A stretch of 39,307 nt of DNA from Acholeplasmataceae bacterium (lineage in GTDB: Bacteria > Bacillota_I > Bacilli_A > Acholeplasmatales > Acholeplasmataceae), in contig JAFGTI010000066.1 in NCBI GenBank assembly GCA_016934175.1, positions 1 through 39,307 of the forward strand, in the 5' to 3' direction. Shown one piece after another: positions 14,078-22,214 of this stretch. Under the pieces are notes generated by a model, which did not search any database, was not told the origin of the DNA, and was given only the letters and a program-made list of their open reading frames with translations. A program made the translations under genes and the position numbers. Within the stretch, counting starts at the first letter, position 1. The number at the start of each line of letters is the position of its first letter.

Positions 14078-14515
14078 ATGTTAAACGAATTAAAACCCGT
14101 TGAAGGTGCTCGCAAAAATCGTAAACGTTTAGGTAGAGGACCTGGTAGTGGAACTGGTAAAACTGCTGGTAAAGGTGACAAAGGTCAACTTGCTCGTTCA
14201 GGTGGAGGTCCACGTCCTGGATTTGAAGGAGGACAACTCCCATTCTTCCAAAGTATTCCTAAAAGAGGGTTCAAAAATGTTAATCGTAAGGAATATGCAG
14301 TTGTTAATTTGGTTGATTTAAATCAATTTAATGATGGCGAAGTTGTAACACCAGAAGTATTAGTAGCTAGAAATATTCTCAAGAAACTTAAATCAGGCGT
14401 TAAAGTACTGGCAAATGGATCATTGGAGAAAAAGCTAACAGTTAAAGCGAATGTTTTCTCAAAAGCTGCTGAGGCAGCAATAATTAAAGCCGGTGGAACT
14501 GTAGAGGTGATTTAA
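14078..14515 (+). CDS. rplO: Large ribosomal subunit protein L15 (uL15)
   Basis: A 145-residue L15. The glycine- and basic-rich N-terminus (K-R-L-G-R-G-P-G-S-G-T-G-K-T, then G-G-P-R-P-G-F-E-G-G-Q) threads into 23S rRNA. The C-terminal globular part ends in I-K-A-G-G-T-V-E-V-I. The final bases carry GAGGTGA, the ribosome site for secY. Confidence 0.97.
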   Translation: MLNELKPVEGARKNRKRLGRGPGSGTGKTAGKGDKGQLARSGGGPRPGFEGGQLPFFQSIPKRGFKNVNRKEYAVVNLVDLNQFNDGEVVTPEVLVARNILKKLKSGVKVLANGSLEKKLTVKANVFSKAAEAAIIKAGGTVEVI

Positions 14516-14516
14516 A

Positions 14517-15830
14517 GTGTGGTTACGTATAAAAAGAGTTCTAAGTAATAAAAATGTTATGATTAAACTTGCAATAACATTGCTCATTTTATTTGTCGTT
14601 AGACTTGCATCTCATATTACGGTACCACTATTTAACACTGAAGCGATTGTTCAATTTATGCAAGATAGCGGAAGTTTTGTTGCCATCTTAAATAACTTTT
14701 CTGGACAAGCACTTCAACGTTTCTCAATTATGTCTTTAGGGATCTCTCCATATATCACAGCATCTATTGCCGTTCAATTATTGCAAATGGTAATCCCTAC
14801 TCTTAAAGAGTGGACAGAACAAGGTGAAACTGGTAAATTAAAATCAAATCAGTTAACAAGATACATTGCAATAGCATTAGCCTTTATTCAAGGTTTAGCA
14901 CTTATTCTTGGTATTAGCGTTAATGGTAGTGTCTTAATTACAAGTTTAGAAGCATCAGTGGTTGAACAATATCGCTATTTCTTCTATATTTATATGGCAC
15001 TAGTTATTACTGGTGGTACTGCACTAGCTATTTGGTTAGCAGATCTCATCAATAAAAAAGGTGTTGGTAATGGATCATCTATGTTAATTGTTGCGGGTAT
15101 CGTGACAAGTTTACCTACGATGATGACAACATTGTGGTCTAAGTATATTACAAATGGTACCGGTGGTTGGGACATTGTTTATTTCATTATTATCCTACTT
15201 TTATACTTTGGTATATTATTCGGTGTAGTTTATATGCAAATTTCAACAAGAAAGATACCTGTTCAATATGCAAATCGTCAAGGAAAATCAGATTCAAATA
15301 TTCCTATGAAGCTCAATAGTGGTGGCGTTATTCCAGTCATCTTTGCACAAACCATAATGAGTATTCCAATATCAATTATCGGATATGCTTCATTGAGTTC
15401 AACTTCCGGTCTAGGCGGATGGTTATATAACATCTTTAGTTCAAATAGACCACTAGGATTTATTCTTTATGTTCTCTTAATTGTTGTCTTTTCCTTCTTT
15501 TATTCCTTCCTTACAATTAATCCAGAAAAGATATCACATAACCTATCAAAATCAAATGCTTATGTTCCAGGTGTTAGACCAGGACAAGACACACAAGATT
15601 ACATTGCTAAGTTATTATTTAAGATTACAGTAATAGGTACATTATATTTAGTTGTTCTGGCAGTTATTCCAATTTTCACATCAGTTATTTTTGGTTTCAC
15701 GGGTACTGAAGCATCAGCTATTAGACTTGGTGGTACAAGCTTACTGATTATAGTTGGGGTTGCTATACAAACAACACAACAAGTTGAAACGGACGCAAGT
15801 CAATCAGAGTATAGTGGAATCTTTAAGTAG
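14517..15830 (+). CDS. secY: Protein translocase channel subunit SecY
   Basis: A 437-residue polytopic membrane protein with about ten hydrophobic segments, forming the Sec channel with SecE and SecG. Recognisable blocks are L-G-I-S-P-Y-I-T-A-S-I (TM2 region), L-N-S-G-G-V-I-P-V-I-F-A (TM7), and the cytosolic loop Y-V-P-G-V-R-P-G-Q-D-T. The loop K-S-N-A-Y lies before it. It starts at GTG one base after rplO, with GAGGTGA 6 bp upstream. Placement in the spc operon is standard and couples channel supply to ribosome supply. Confidence 0.97.
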   Translation: MWLRIKRVLSNKNVMIKLAITLLILFVVRLASHITVPLFNTEAIVQFMQDSGSFVAILNNFSGQALQRFSIMSLGISPYITASIAVQLLQMVIPTLKEWTEQGETGKLKSNQLTRYIAIALAFIQGLALILGISVNGSVLITSLEASVVEQYRYFFYIYMALVITGGTALAIWLADLINKKGVGNGSSMLIVAGIVTSLPTMMTTLWSKYITNGTGGWDIVYFIIILLLYFGILFGVVYMQISTRKIPVQYANRQGKSDSNIPMKLNSGGVIPVIFAQTIMSIPISIIGYASLSSTSGLGGWLYNIFSSNRPLGFILYVLLIVVFSFFYSFLTINPEKISHNLSKSNAYVPGVRPGQDTQDYIAKLLFKITVIGTLYLVVLAVIPIFTSVIFGFTGTEASAIRLGGTSLLIIVGVAIQTTQQVETDASQSEYSGIFK

Positions 15831-15845
15831 TTGGAGGGTAATGAT

Positions 15846-16496
15846 ATGCGTATAGTTATTATGGGCCCACCTGGTGTAGGTAAGGGCACAGAAGCTGCAA
15901 CATTAACCAAAACATTTAATATTCCTCACATTTCAACAGGTGATATTTTTAGAGAGTTATATAAAGATAGAACACATGTTGGAAAAATTGCAAAAGAATA
16001 CATTAGTAGAGGCGAACTTGTACCTGACGATATTACTAATGAAATTGTTCGTCATAGATTATCTCATCCAGATGTTAAAAAAGGATTTCTATTTGATGGA
16101 TATCCAAGAAATATAGAACAGGCAAAAGCTTTGGATGAGTTTTTAGAAAAAAAGGGTTGTAAATTGGATGCAGTAATAAATATGACTGCACCTGAAAAAC
16201 AAATTATAGAGCGTATCAGTGGAAGAAGAGTTTGCGAAAAATGTGGTGCAGTATATCACGTTATTAGTAAAAAACCTAAAATTGATGGTATATGTGATTT
16301 AGACGGAGGAAAACTCATTCAAAGAAATGATGACCTACCAAAAACTGTACATAGACGTTTAAAGATCTATAATAACCAGACGGCCCCTGTGATTGGGTAT
16401 TATGAAGAAAAAGGAGCGATCATCTATATTGATGGGACAAAACCTATCGCAGATGTACAAGCTCAAGTTATGAAAGCACTAGGTGAACTGAAGTGA
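15846..16496 (+). CDS. adk: Adenylate kinase
   Basis: A 216-residue long-form adenylate kinase interconverting AMP + ATP and two ADP. P-loop G-P-P-G-V-G-K-G-T at 7-15, AMP site with T-G-D-I-F-R, F-D-G-Y-P-R at 83-88, and a LID domain. The LID keeps a metal site, Cys130-x2-Cys133 and Cys150-x2-Asp153, so zinc is probably used here even though S14 and L36 have lost it. A TTG at 15831 is in frame, but GGAGGG at 15832-15837 sets the ATG. The end overlaps map by 4 bp. Confidence 0.97.
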   Translation: MRIVIMGPPGVGKGTEAATLTKTFNIPHISTGDIFRELYKDRTHVGKIAKEYISRGELVPDDITNEIVRHRLSHPDVKKGFLFDGYPRNIEQAKALDEFLEKKGCKLDAVINMTAPEKQIIERISGRRVCEKCGAVYHVISKKPKIDGICDLDGGKLIQRNDDLPKTVHRRLKIYNNQTAPVIGYYEEKGAIIYIDGTKPIADVQAQVMKALGELK

Positions 16497-17251
16497 TTCA
16501 GATTAAATCACAACGCGAAATTGAGCTGATGCGGGAAGCCGGCAACATCTTAGAAAGAACTAGAAAAATGCTTGCTGAGCATATCAAACCCGGAATATCA
16601 ACGCATCAACTCGATCAACTCGCTGAAAATTTTATTATTCATCTTGGAGCAACCCCATCTTTCAAGGGTTATCATGGCTTTCCAGGTTCCATATGTACTT
16701 CAATCAATGAAGTCGTTGTTCATGGTATTCCTTCTACGAAGAAAATTCTTCACGAAGGAGACATTATTACATTAGATTTTGGTGTCAATTATAAAGGGTA
16801 TCATGCGGATTCTGCAACAACTTATCCGGTTGGTCAAGTAAAACCTGAAATTGAAAAATTGTTAGAAGTGACTGAAAAGGCACTCTATATAGGTCTTGAA
16901 CAAGCCAAACCAGGAAATCATGTTTCAGATATATCACACGCAATTGAATCATTTGTTAAACCTTATGGATATGGTATTGTTGAAGATTTTACCGGCCATG
17001 GAATTGGTAGAGAACTTCACGAAGAGCCATATGTTCCTAACTTTGGTAAACCAAATCAAGGACCAATTTTAAAAAAAGGAATGACATTTTGTGTAGAACC
17101 CATGATTAATTTAGGAACTAAACGCGTCAAGGTACTAACAGATAATTGGACAACCGTAACAACCGATCGCAAACCAAGTGCACATTTTGAGCATATGATT
17201 GTGATTACGGAAACTGGATATGAGATTTTAACAAAAGAAAAGAAGGAGTGA
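16493..17251 (+). CDS. map: Methionine aminopeptidase, type I
   Basis: A 252-residue enzyme that removes N-terminal methionine from nascent proteins. All five metal ligands are visible: Asp95 and Asp106 (L-D-F-G and H-A-D-S), His169 (G-H-G-I-G), Glu202 (V-E-P-M) and Glu233 (F-E-H-M). There is no N-terminal zinc-finger extension. It starts at GTG overlapping the adk stop (GTGA), and stops at TGA 4 bp before infA, as in Bacillus. Confidence 0.97.
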   Translation: MIQIKSQREIELMREAGNILERTRKMLAEHIKPGISTHQLDQLAENFIIHLGATPSFKGYHGFPGSICTSINEVVVHGIPSTKKILHEGDIITLDFGVNYKGYHADSATTYPVGQVKPEIEKLLEVTEKALYIGLEQAKPGNHVSDISHAIESFVKPYGYGIVEDFTGHGIGRELHEEPYVPNFGKPNQGPILKKGMTFCVEPMINLGTKRVKVLTDNWTTVTTDRKPSAHFEHMIVITETGYEILTKEKKE

Positions 17252-17255
17252 ATCT

Positions 17256-17477
17256 ATGGCAAGAGAAGATTTAATCGAAGTAGAAGCTAGAGTAATCGAA
17301 GTATTACCCAATACAAAGTTCAAAGTTGAACTTATCCAAAACGGCCATATTGTATTGGCTCATGTTTCTGGTAAAATCCGTATGCACAACATACGCATTT
17401 TACCTGGTGATAAAGTAACAGTAGAGTTGTCACCATACGATCTAACACGCGGTAGAATAACGTATCGCCGCAAATAA
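17256..17477 (+). CDS. infA: Translation initiation factor IF-1
   Basis: A 73-residue OB-fold protein that occupies the A site during 30S initiation. It shows R-E-D-L-I-E-V-E-A-R-V-I-E, then G-H-I-V-L-A-H-V-S-G-K-I-R-M and P-Y-D-L-T-R-G-R-I-T-Y-R. Normal length. AAGGAGTGA at the end of map is its ribosome site. Confidence 0.97.
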   Translation: MAREDLIEVEARVIEVLPNTKFKVELIQNGHIVLAHVSGKIRMHNIRILPGDKVTVELSPYDLTRGRITYRRK

Positions 17478-17489
17478 GGAGGAACGCAC

Positions 17490-17606
17490 ATGAAGGTAAA
17501 AGCGTCAGTTAAAAAAAGAAGTGAAGATGACATCATTGTGAAGAGAAAAGGTAAGATTTACGTGATTAATAAAAAAAATAAAAGACATAATCAAAGACAA
17601 GGTTAA
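17490..17606 (+). CDS. rpmJ: Large ribosomal subunit protein L36, zinc-independent form (bL36)
   Basis: A 38-residue gene between infA and rpsM. It begins M-K-V-K-A-S-V-K-K-R and ends N-Q-R-Q-G, like all L36. The zinc ribbon of the usual form is gone: the three cysteine positions are Ser11, Asp14 and Asn27, while His33 remains. It is therefore the C-minus type that folds without zinc. A strong AAGGAGG at 17476-17482 precedes it. With the cysteine-free S14 of the same operon, this suggests that the organism keeps zinc out of its ribosome. Confidence 0.93.
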   Translation: MKVKASVKKRSEDDIIVKRKGKIYVINKKNKRHNQRQG

Positions 17607-17618
17607 ATAGGAGGAACT

Positions 17619-17984
17619 ATGGCAAGAATAGCAGGCGTTGACATTCCACGCGACAAACGCGTCGTGGTTTCGTTGACTTATGTATACGGCATTGGTTTAC
17701 CAACTGCCAAACAAATTTTAAAGGATGCAAACGTAAGTGAAGAAACTCGCGTTAAGGCATTAACTGAAGACGAAATGAACCGTATCCGTACTGAAATTTT
17801 AAAGTACACTACTGAAGGCGATCTACGCCGTGAAGTCACTTTAAATATCAAACGTTTAATGGAAATTGGATCATATCGCGGAATCCGTCATCGTAAAGGA
17901 TTACCTGTTCGTGGACAAAATACAAGAAATAATGCACGCACAAGAAAAGGTAAACCCAAAGCGGTTACCGGCAAGAAGAAGTAA
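17619..17984 (+). CDS. rpsM: Small ribosomal subunit protein S13 (uS13)
   Basis: A 121-residue S13 of the 30S head, contacting P-site tRNA and bridging to L5. It has M-A-R-I-A-G-V-D-I-P-R, the helix-two-turn-helix T-Y-V-Y-G-I-G, and the basic tail R-G-Q-N-T-R-N-N-A-R-T-R-K-G-K that reaches the tRNA. Normal in every respect. Confidence 0.98.
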   Translation: MARIAGVDIPRDKRVVVSLTYVYGIGLPTAKQILKDANVSEETRVKALTEDEMNRIRTEILKYTTEGDLRREVTLNIKRLMEIGSYRGIRHRKGLPVRGQNTRNNARTRKGKPKAVTGKKK

Positions 17985-17998
17985 GGGAGGAATAAAAC

Positions 17999-18385
17999 AT
18001 GGCTCGTAAAAAAACAACTAAGCGTAAAGCTAGAAAGAATATTCCCCTTGGTGTTGCACACATTCATACAACTTTCAACAACACAATTGTAACAATTACA
18101 GATATTGATGGTAATGCAATTGCTTGGAGCAGTGCAGGTGCCCTTGGTTTTAAGGGTAGTAGAAAATCTACTCCATATGCTGCACAAATGTCAGCTGAAT
18201 CTGTTGCAAAAACTGCGATTGATAATGGCATGATCAAGGTTGAAGTATCAGTTAAAGGACCTGGTCCTGGTCGTGAAGCGGCTATCCGTTCACTACAGGC
18301 AGCTGGTCTAGAAATTACTGCAATTAGAGACGTCACACCAGTACCACACAATGGATGCAGACCACCAAAACGTCCACGTGGATAA
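17999..18385 (+). CDS. rpsK: Small ribosomal subunit protein S11 (uS11)
   Basis: A 128-residue S11 at the platform near the E site. Blocks include H-I-H-T-T-F-N-N-T-I-V-T, G-F-K-G-S-R-K-S-T-P-Y-A-A-Q, G-P-G-P-G-R-E-A-A-I-R and the ending H-N-G-C-R-P-P-K-R-P-R. A strong GGGAGGA site. Confidence 0.98.
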   Translation: MARKKTTKRKARKNIPLGVAHIHTTFNNTIVTITDIDGNAIAWSSAGALGFKGSRKSTPYAAQMSAESVAKTAIDNGMIKVEVSVKGPGPGREAAIRSLQAAGLEITAIRDVTPVPHNGCRPPKRPRG

Positions 18386-18404
18386 TCTTAAGGAGGGGTA
18401 ACTT

Positions 18405-19394
18405 GTGAAAGAATTAAAGTTTGAAAAACCAACAGCAGTTGAAGAATTGTCAGTTGATGGAAACAAAGGTCGCTTTGTGATTAGACCATTAGAACGCGGT
18501 TACGGCATTACCTTAGGAAATGCATTGAGAAGAGTTTTATTATCTTCATTACCAGGAGCTGCAATCGTTAATATCAAAATTGATGGAATCGAACATGAAT
18601 TTTCTACTATGGAAGGCCTTTATGAAGATGTTATGGGAATTGTTCTCAACTTAAAGAAAGTAGTTTTTAGAGTTGATTCAATGGAACCAGATTTCGAACA
18701 AAAGCTAGAACTCTACGCAGTTGGAGCTGGAAAAGTGACAGCAGCAGATTTCAACCATGTAGATGGTGTTGAAATCATCAACCCTGAACAGGTCATAGCA
18801 AACTTATCTGACACTGGAAGACTTTCTATGGAAGTTACCTTGCGTCGAGGAGTAGGTTATGTTAATGCTGAAAAAAATAAAGCGTTTAGTAGAAATGAAA
18901 AAAGTATTATTCCAATTGATTCAATTTACACACCAGTTTCACGCGTAAGCTATCATGTAGAAAAAACTAGAGGCGATGCTGATGAATTAACACTTGATAT
19001 CGAAACGAATGGTGCGATCGTAGCAAAAGAAGCACTTGCTTTAGCATCAAAGATGCTAATTGATTATTTGGATGTCATTGTTCAAATTAGTGAACAAGCA
19101 GCTTCTACAGATTTTATTTTTGAGCAAGAAGAAGAACCAGCAAATAAAAAATTGGAAATGAAGATTGAACAACTCGACTTATCTGTACGTCTGTTTAACA
19201 GTTTAAAGCGTTCTGGTATTTATACAGTTGCACAAATCATTCGTTTAACCGAAGAAGATGTCATGAGATTTAGATCTCTAGGAAGAAAATCCTTTAAGGA
19301 ATTAAAGGAAAAACTTGCTGAACACGGATTAGAATTCGAAAACACAGCAACTAAAGATTCAAAATTTCATTTAGACGATGAAGAGAAGGAGTAA
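18405..19394 (+). CDS. rpoA: DNA-directed RNA polymerase subunit alpha
   Basis: A 329-residue alpha subunit. The N-terminal domain drives dimerisation and beta/beta' assembly (G-Y-G-I-T-L-G-N-A-L-R-R-V-L-L-S-S near the start). A flexible linker at about 235-250 leads to the C-terminal domain with S-L-K-R-S-G-I-Y-T-V and F-R-S-L-G-R-K-S, the part that binds UP elements and activators. It starts at GTG, with AAGGAGGGG 6 bp upstream. Confidence 0.98.
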   Translation: MKELKFEKPTAVEELSVDGNKGRFVIRPLERGYGITLGNALRRVLLSSLPGAAIVNIKIDGIEHEFSTMEGLYEDVMGIVLNLKKVVFRVDSMEPDFEQKLELYAVGAGKVTAADFNHVDGVEIINPEQVIANLSDTGRLSMEVTLRRGVGYVNAEKNKAFSRNEKSIIPIDSIYTPVSRVSYHVEKTRGDADELTLDIETNGAIVAKEALALASKMLIDYLDVIVQISEQAASTDFIFEQEEEPANKKLEMKIEQLDLSVRLFNSLKRSGIYTVAQIIRLTEEDVMRFRSLGRKSFKELKEKLAEHGLEFENTATKDSKFHLDDEEKE

Positions 19395-19397
19395 ATC

Positions 19398-19754
19398 ATG
19401 GCTTATAGTAGACTAAGACGCACTAGCGATCAAAGAAAAGCTTTACTTCGTGATCTTGTAACAGATATTATCATCAATGAACGTATCGTTACCACAGAAG
19501 CAAAAGCAAAGGAATTAAAAAAATTAGCTGATCGCATGATCACTTTAGCGAAAGATGGTTCCTTAAGTGCTAGAAGACAAGCTGCTGAAACTGTACGTTT
19601 TGAAGATGTAAAAGAAGGTCAAAACGCACTTCAAAAGCTATTTTCAGAACTTGGACCTCGCTATGTAGATAGAAATGGCGGTTACACAAGAATTATTAAA
19701 ACTGTTCCAAGACGCGGCGATGCTGCACCTATGGCAATTATAGAATTTGTTTAA
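19398..19754 (+). CDS. rplQ: Large ribosomal subunit protein L17 (bL17)
   Basis: A 118-residue L17 near the tunnel exit. It opens with R-L-R-R-T-S-D-Q-R-K-A-L-L-R-D-L and includes I-V-T-T-E-A-K-A-K-E and the ending G-D-A-A-P-M-A-I-I-E. It is the last gene of the ribosomal block. In Bacillus the ECF ATPase genes follow at once; here they begin 7.3 kb downstream. Confidence 0.97.
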   Translation: MAYSRLRRTSDQRKALLRDLVTDIIINERIVTTEAKAKELKKLADRMITLAKDGSLSARRQAAETVRFEDVKEGQNALQKLFSELGPRYVDRNGGYTRIIKTVPRRGDAAPMAIIEFV

Positions 19755-19790
19755 TAATTCATTTCAAAAAAAAGATTTTAAAATCAATCA

Positions 19791-19821
19791 AAAGGTATAG
19801 TTAAAACTATGCCTTTTTTTG
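19791..19821 (+). terminator. Terminator of the ribosomal block
   Basis: Ten-bp stem AAAGGTATAG/CTATGCCTTT (one T-G wobble) with a TTAAAA loop, followed by a T run. Confidence 0.88.
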
Positions 19822-19845
19822 TTTATTATGGATATTGAACAAAAT

Positions 19846-19864
19846 ACACTATAATAAATAGTGT
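19846..19864 (+). promoter_or_regulatory. -10 element with overlapping palindrome before the nuclease gene
   Basis: TATAAT at 19850-19855 lies inside a perfect inverted repeat, ACACTAT-AATAA-ATAGTGT. A protein bound to the palindrome would block the promoter, so this is a candidate operator. The -35 region is weak (TTATGG at 19826-19831). Confidence 0.35.
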
Positions 19865-19942
19865 CTTTCGTAAGTATTTCTTGTTATTTTAATCAATTCA
19901 TATTACAATAGTAATGCACGATTGTTTTGGAAATGAGGATAT

Positions 19943-21298
19943 ATGAAAAAATTATTTGGTTTTATTGCATTAATTTTAATAAGTCTTACACTTGTTGGAT
20001 GTAGTCTAACACAAACAACAACTCATACAATATCTGAAGTTATAGATGCTGTTGAAATTTTGTATGCTGAGGGGGACAACGCAAACTCAGTTACGCAAAA
20101 TTTTAGCTTACCACAATTTTCCAATTTAGAAGAATCAGCTGAATTTTCATGGGAAAGTGATAATTCCAGTGTCGTTAATATTTTTGGCATAGTCAATAGA
20201 CAGCAAATTGATACCAGTGTTCAATTAACACTTAATGTCAAAATTGGTACAATTAGTGATCAAAAAATATTTAATATTATAGTAGTTGGGTTAGATGGTA
20301 ATTACAGCGTTTCTTTCTATGATAATGATATTTTAATTTCGATTGTAATATTAGATGATCAAGAATTGATTGCATCCATCGATGATCCTGTAAAGATTGA
20401 ATATACCTTTTTAGGATGGGCAACATCACCCATTAGCGATACTTACTTTACGTTTAATCAACCGATATCTGAAAACATAATTTTATATGCACAATGGGAA
20501 TATTCGAACATTTACACATATGAAGGATATTATGAAGGTGCTGATGGACTTACAGAAACAACTTTAGTATCATTTTTAAGAACTTTAGTTAATCAAGGAT
20601 TCACAAGAATATCATATGGAGAAGTAAGATATAAACTGGATGAAACCGATAAGGATCCAAACAACTCTAATAATATTCTCACTATATATGATAGACGATC
20701 CATATCCAATGTTTGGGATGCAGGAGCTACATGGAATAGGGAACATGTATGGCCAAATTCAAGACTTGGAGTACCAAGTGTTAGTAATTCAACTATTGGT
20801 ATAGGAAGCGATTTACATAACTTGCGTGCATCATTGACTTCAACAAATAGTTCAAGGTCTAATAAAGTTTACGATGCAGTTACAAATTCTGATACATATT
20901 TTCCTGGGGATGATGATAAAGGTGATGTTGCTAGAATTATATTTTATATGTACGTAGCATATGCCGATATGAGATTAACTGATAATATTCTTCCTGTGAG
21001 TTCTGAATACAATTATTTACCTGAAGGAAGAGAGATGGGAAGACTTTCATTACTTCTTCAATGGAATATTGATGATCCCGTAGATAGTTTTGAACAAAAT
21101 AGAAACGAAGTCATTTATAGTATTCAACATAATAGAAATCCATTTATTGATCATCCAGAATTTGCAACTAAAATATGGGGAACTATACCAACAAGGCAAA
21201 ATGAATCAGCATTCTTAGGTATTCATAAAACTACTTCACTTTGGATTGATAGTTTTATGCCTAGCGAAAATGTTATTAATGCAAACTATATATGCTAA
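19943..21298 (+). CDS. Surface lipoprotein endonuclease I with InlB-type repeat
   Basis: A 451-residue exported nuclease. Signal peptide with lipobox L-V-G-C (Cys20) predicts lipid anchoring. Residues 30-115 resemble an atypical Ig-like domain (W-E-S-D-N-S-S-V-V-N), and 121-186 form one InlB/Listeria-Bacteroides repeat (G-W-A-T-S, then Y-A-Q-W). The rest is the endonuclease I (EndA/NucM) fold: the His-Me motif W-N-R-E-H-V-W-P-N-S with catalytic His268, D-L-H-N-L-R at 290-295, N-S-S-R-S-N-K, and H-N-R-N-P-F-I-D-H-P near the end. Such enzymes cut DNA and RNA non-specifically outside the cell. Organisms with poor nucleotide synthesis use them to feed on nucleic acids; that role is inferred here. 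Confidence 0.9.
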   Translation: MKKLFGFIALILISLTLVGCSLTQTTTHTISEVIDAVEILYAEGDNANSVTQNFSLPQFSNLEESAEFSWESDNSSVVNIFGIVNRQQIDTSVQLTLNVKIGTISDQKIFNIIVVGLDGNYSVSFYDNDILISIVILDDQELIASIDDPVKIEYTFLGWATSPISDTYFTFNQPISENIILYAQWEYSNIYTYEGYYEGADGLTETTLVSFLRTLVNQGFTRISYGEVRYKLDETDKDPNNSNNILTIYDRRSISNVWDAGATWNREHVWPNSRLGVPSVSNSTIGIGSDLHNLRASLTSTNSSRSNKVYDAVTNSDTYFPGDDDKGDVARIIFYMYVAYADMRLTDNILPVSSEYNYLPEGREMGRLSLLLQWNIDDPVDSFEQNRNEVIYSIQHNRNPFIDHPEFATKIWGTIPTRQNESAFLGIHKTTSLWIDSFMPSENVINANYIC

Positions 21299-21322
21299 AA
21301 GAAGGCTTCGGCCTTTTTATTT
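21298..21322 (+). terminator. Terminator of the nuclease gene
   Basis: Stem AAGGC/GCCTT capped by a TTCG tetraloop, preceded by A-rich sequence and followed by T5-A-T4. Confidence 0.85.
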
Positions 21323-21419
21323 TAACTTAACTCAAAAACAGTTATAAATTAATACTTCTTAAAACCAATGTTAAAGTTGATATAAAAAAAGAACAACAGA
21401 TTCTTTGTGTATTTTAGTA

Positions 21420-21425
21420 TATAAT
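21420..21425 (+). promoter_or_regulatory. -10 element of the ABC exporter operon
   Basis: TATAAT 76 bp before the ATG. The -35 region is not convincing. Confidence 0.4.
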
Positions 21426-21500
21426 GGATTAAATATTCAATTATTGATGGTAAAATGGAGAAGAATAAATCATTTCAAGTAAAGTAAAGGAGAATAAAAT

Positions 21501-22214
21501 ATGCTAGAAATCAAAGAAGTATCAAAGAGTTATGATGGCATCAAGCAGGCATGTGATAATATCACGCTAACCATTGAAAAAGGGGATTTATTTGGATTCA
21601 TTGGTCACAATGGGGCAGGAAAAACAACATTACTCAAATCAATTGCCGGAATTATTAGTTTTGAATCTGGAGATATTTCTCTAGATGGCTTTTCAATTAA
21701 AAAAGAGCCCATTGAAGTAAAAAAACGTATTGCCTATATTCCGGATAATCCTGATATTTATGAAGCTTTAACAGGGTTACAATATTTAGAATTTATATCG
21801 GACGTCTTCAAGTTAGATAACATAGATCGTGCGAGAGAAATCGATAAATATGCAACACTATTTGAAATTAGTGATGTTTTAAATAATCCAATTTCTTCAT
21901 ATTCACATGGGATGAAACAAAAAATAGTAATCATCAGTGCTTTAATTCACAAACCACAATTATTATTATTGGATGAACCATTTGTGGGACTCGATCCAAA
22001 AGCAAGTTTTTTACTAAAAGAAGTTTTTCAAGAAATGTGTAAACAAGGGATATCTATTTTCTTTTCGACACATGTATTAGAAGTCGTAGAAAAATTATGT
22101 AATAAAGTAGCTATTATTAAGCAAGGTAAGATTATTGCGCAAGGCAATACTCAAGATATTATCATGAATAAATCGCTTGAAAATATATTTATGGAAATAG
22201 CAAGTGAATCATAA
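21501..22214 (+). CDS. ABC transporter ATP-binding protein (ABC-2 type exporter)
   Basis: A 237-residue ATPase. Walker A G-H-N-G-A-G-K-T-T at 35-43, signature Y-S-H-G-M-K-Q at 134-140 (the relaxed form seen in ABC-2 exporters instead of L-S-G-G-Q), Walker B L-L-L-L-D-E-P at 154-160, and the switch His in F-F-S-T-H-V-L. It powers the permease encoded next, which overlaps its stop by 1 bp (TAATG). Resembles the ATPase of the B. subtilis YthPQ pair, with unknown substrate. AAAGGAG site. Confidence 0.9.
   Translation: MLEIKEVSKSYDGIKQACDNITLTIEKGDLFGFIGHNGAGKTTLLKSIAGIISFESGDISLDGFSIKKEPIEVKKRIAYIPDNPDIYEALTGLQYLEFISDVFKLDNIDRAREIDKYATLFEISDVLNNPISSYSHGMKQKIVIISALIHKPQLLLLDEPFVGLDPKASFLLKEVFQEMCKQGISIFFSTHVLEVVEKLCNKVAIIKQGKIIAQGNTQDIIMNKSLENIFMEIASES

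Noticed and set aside
14043..14243. Overlapping - strand ORFs across rpmD and rplO
   Set aside because: Both are shadows; the + strand L30 and L15 account for the sequence.
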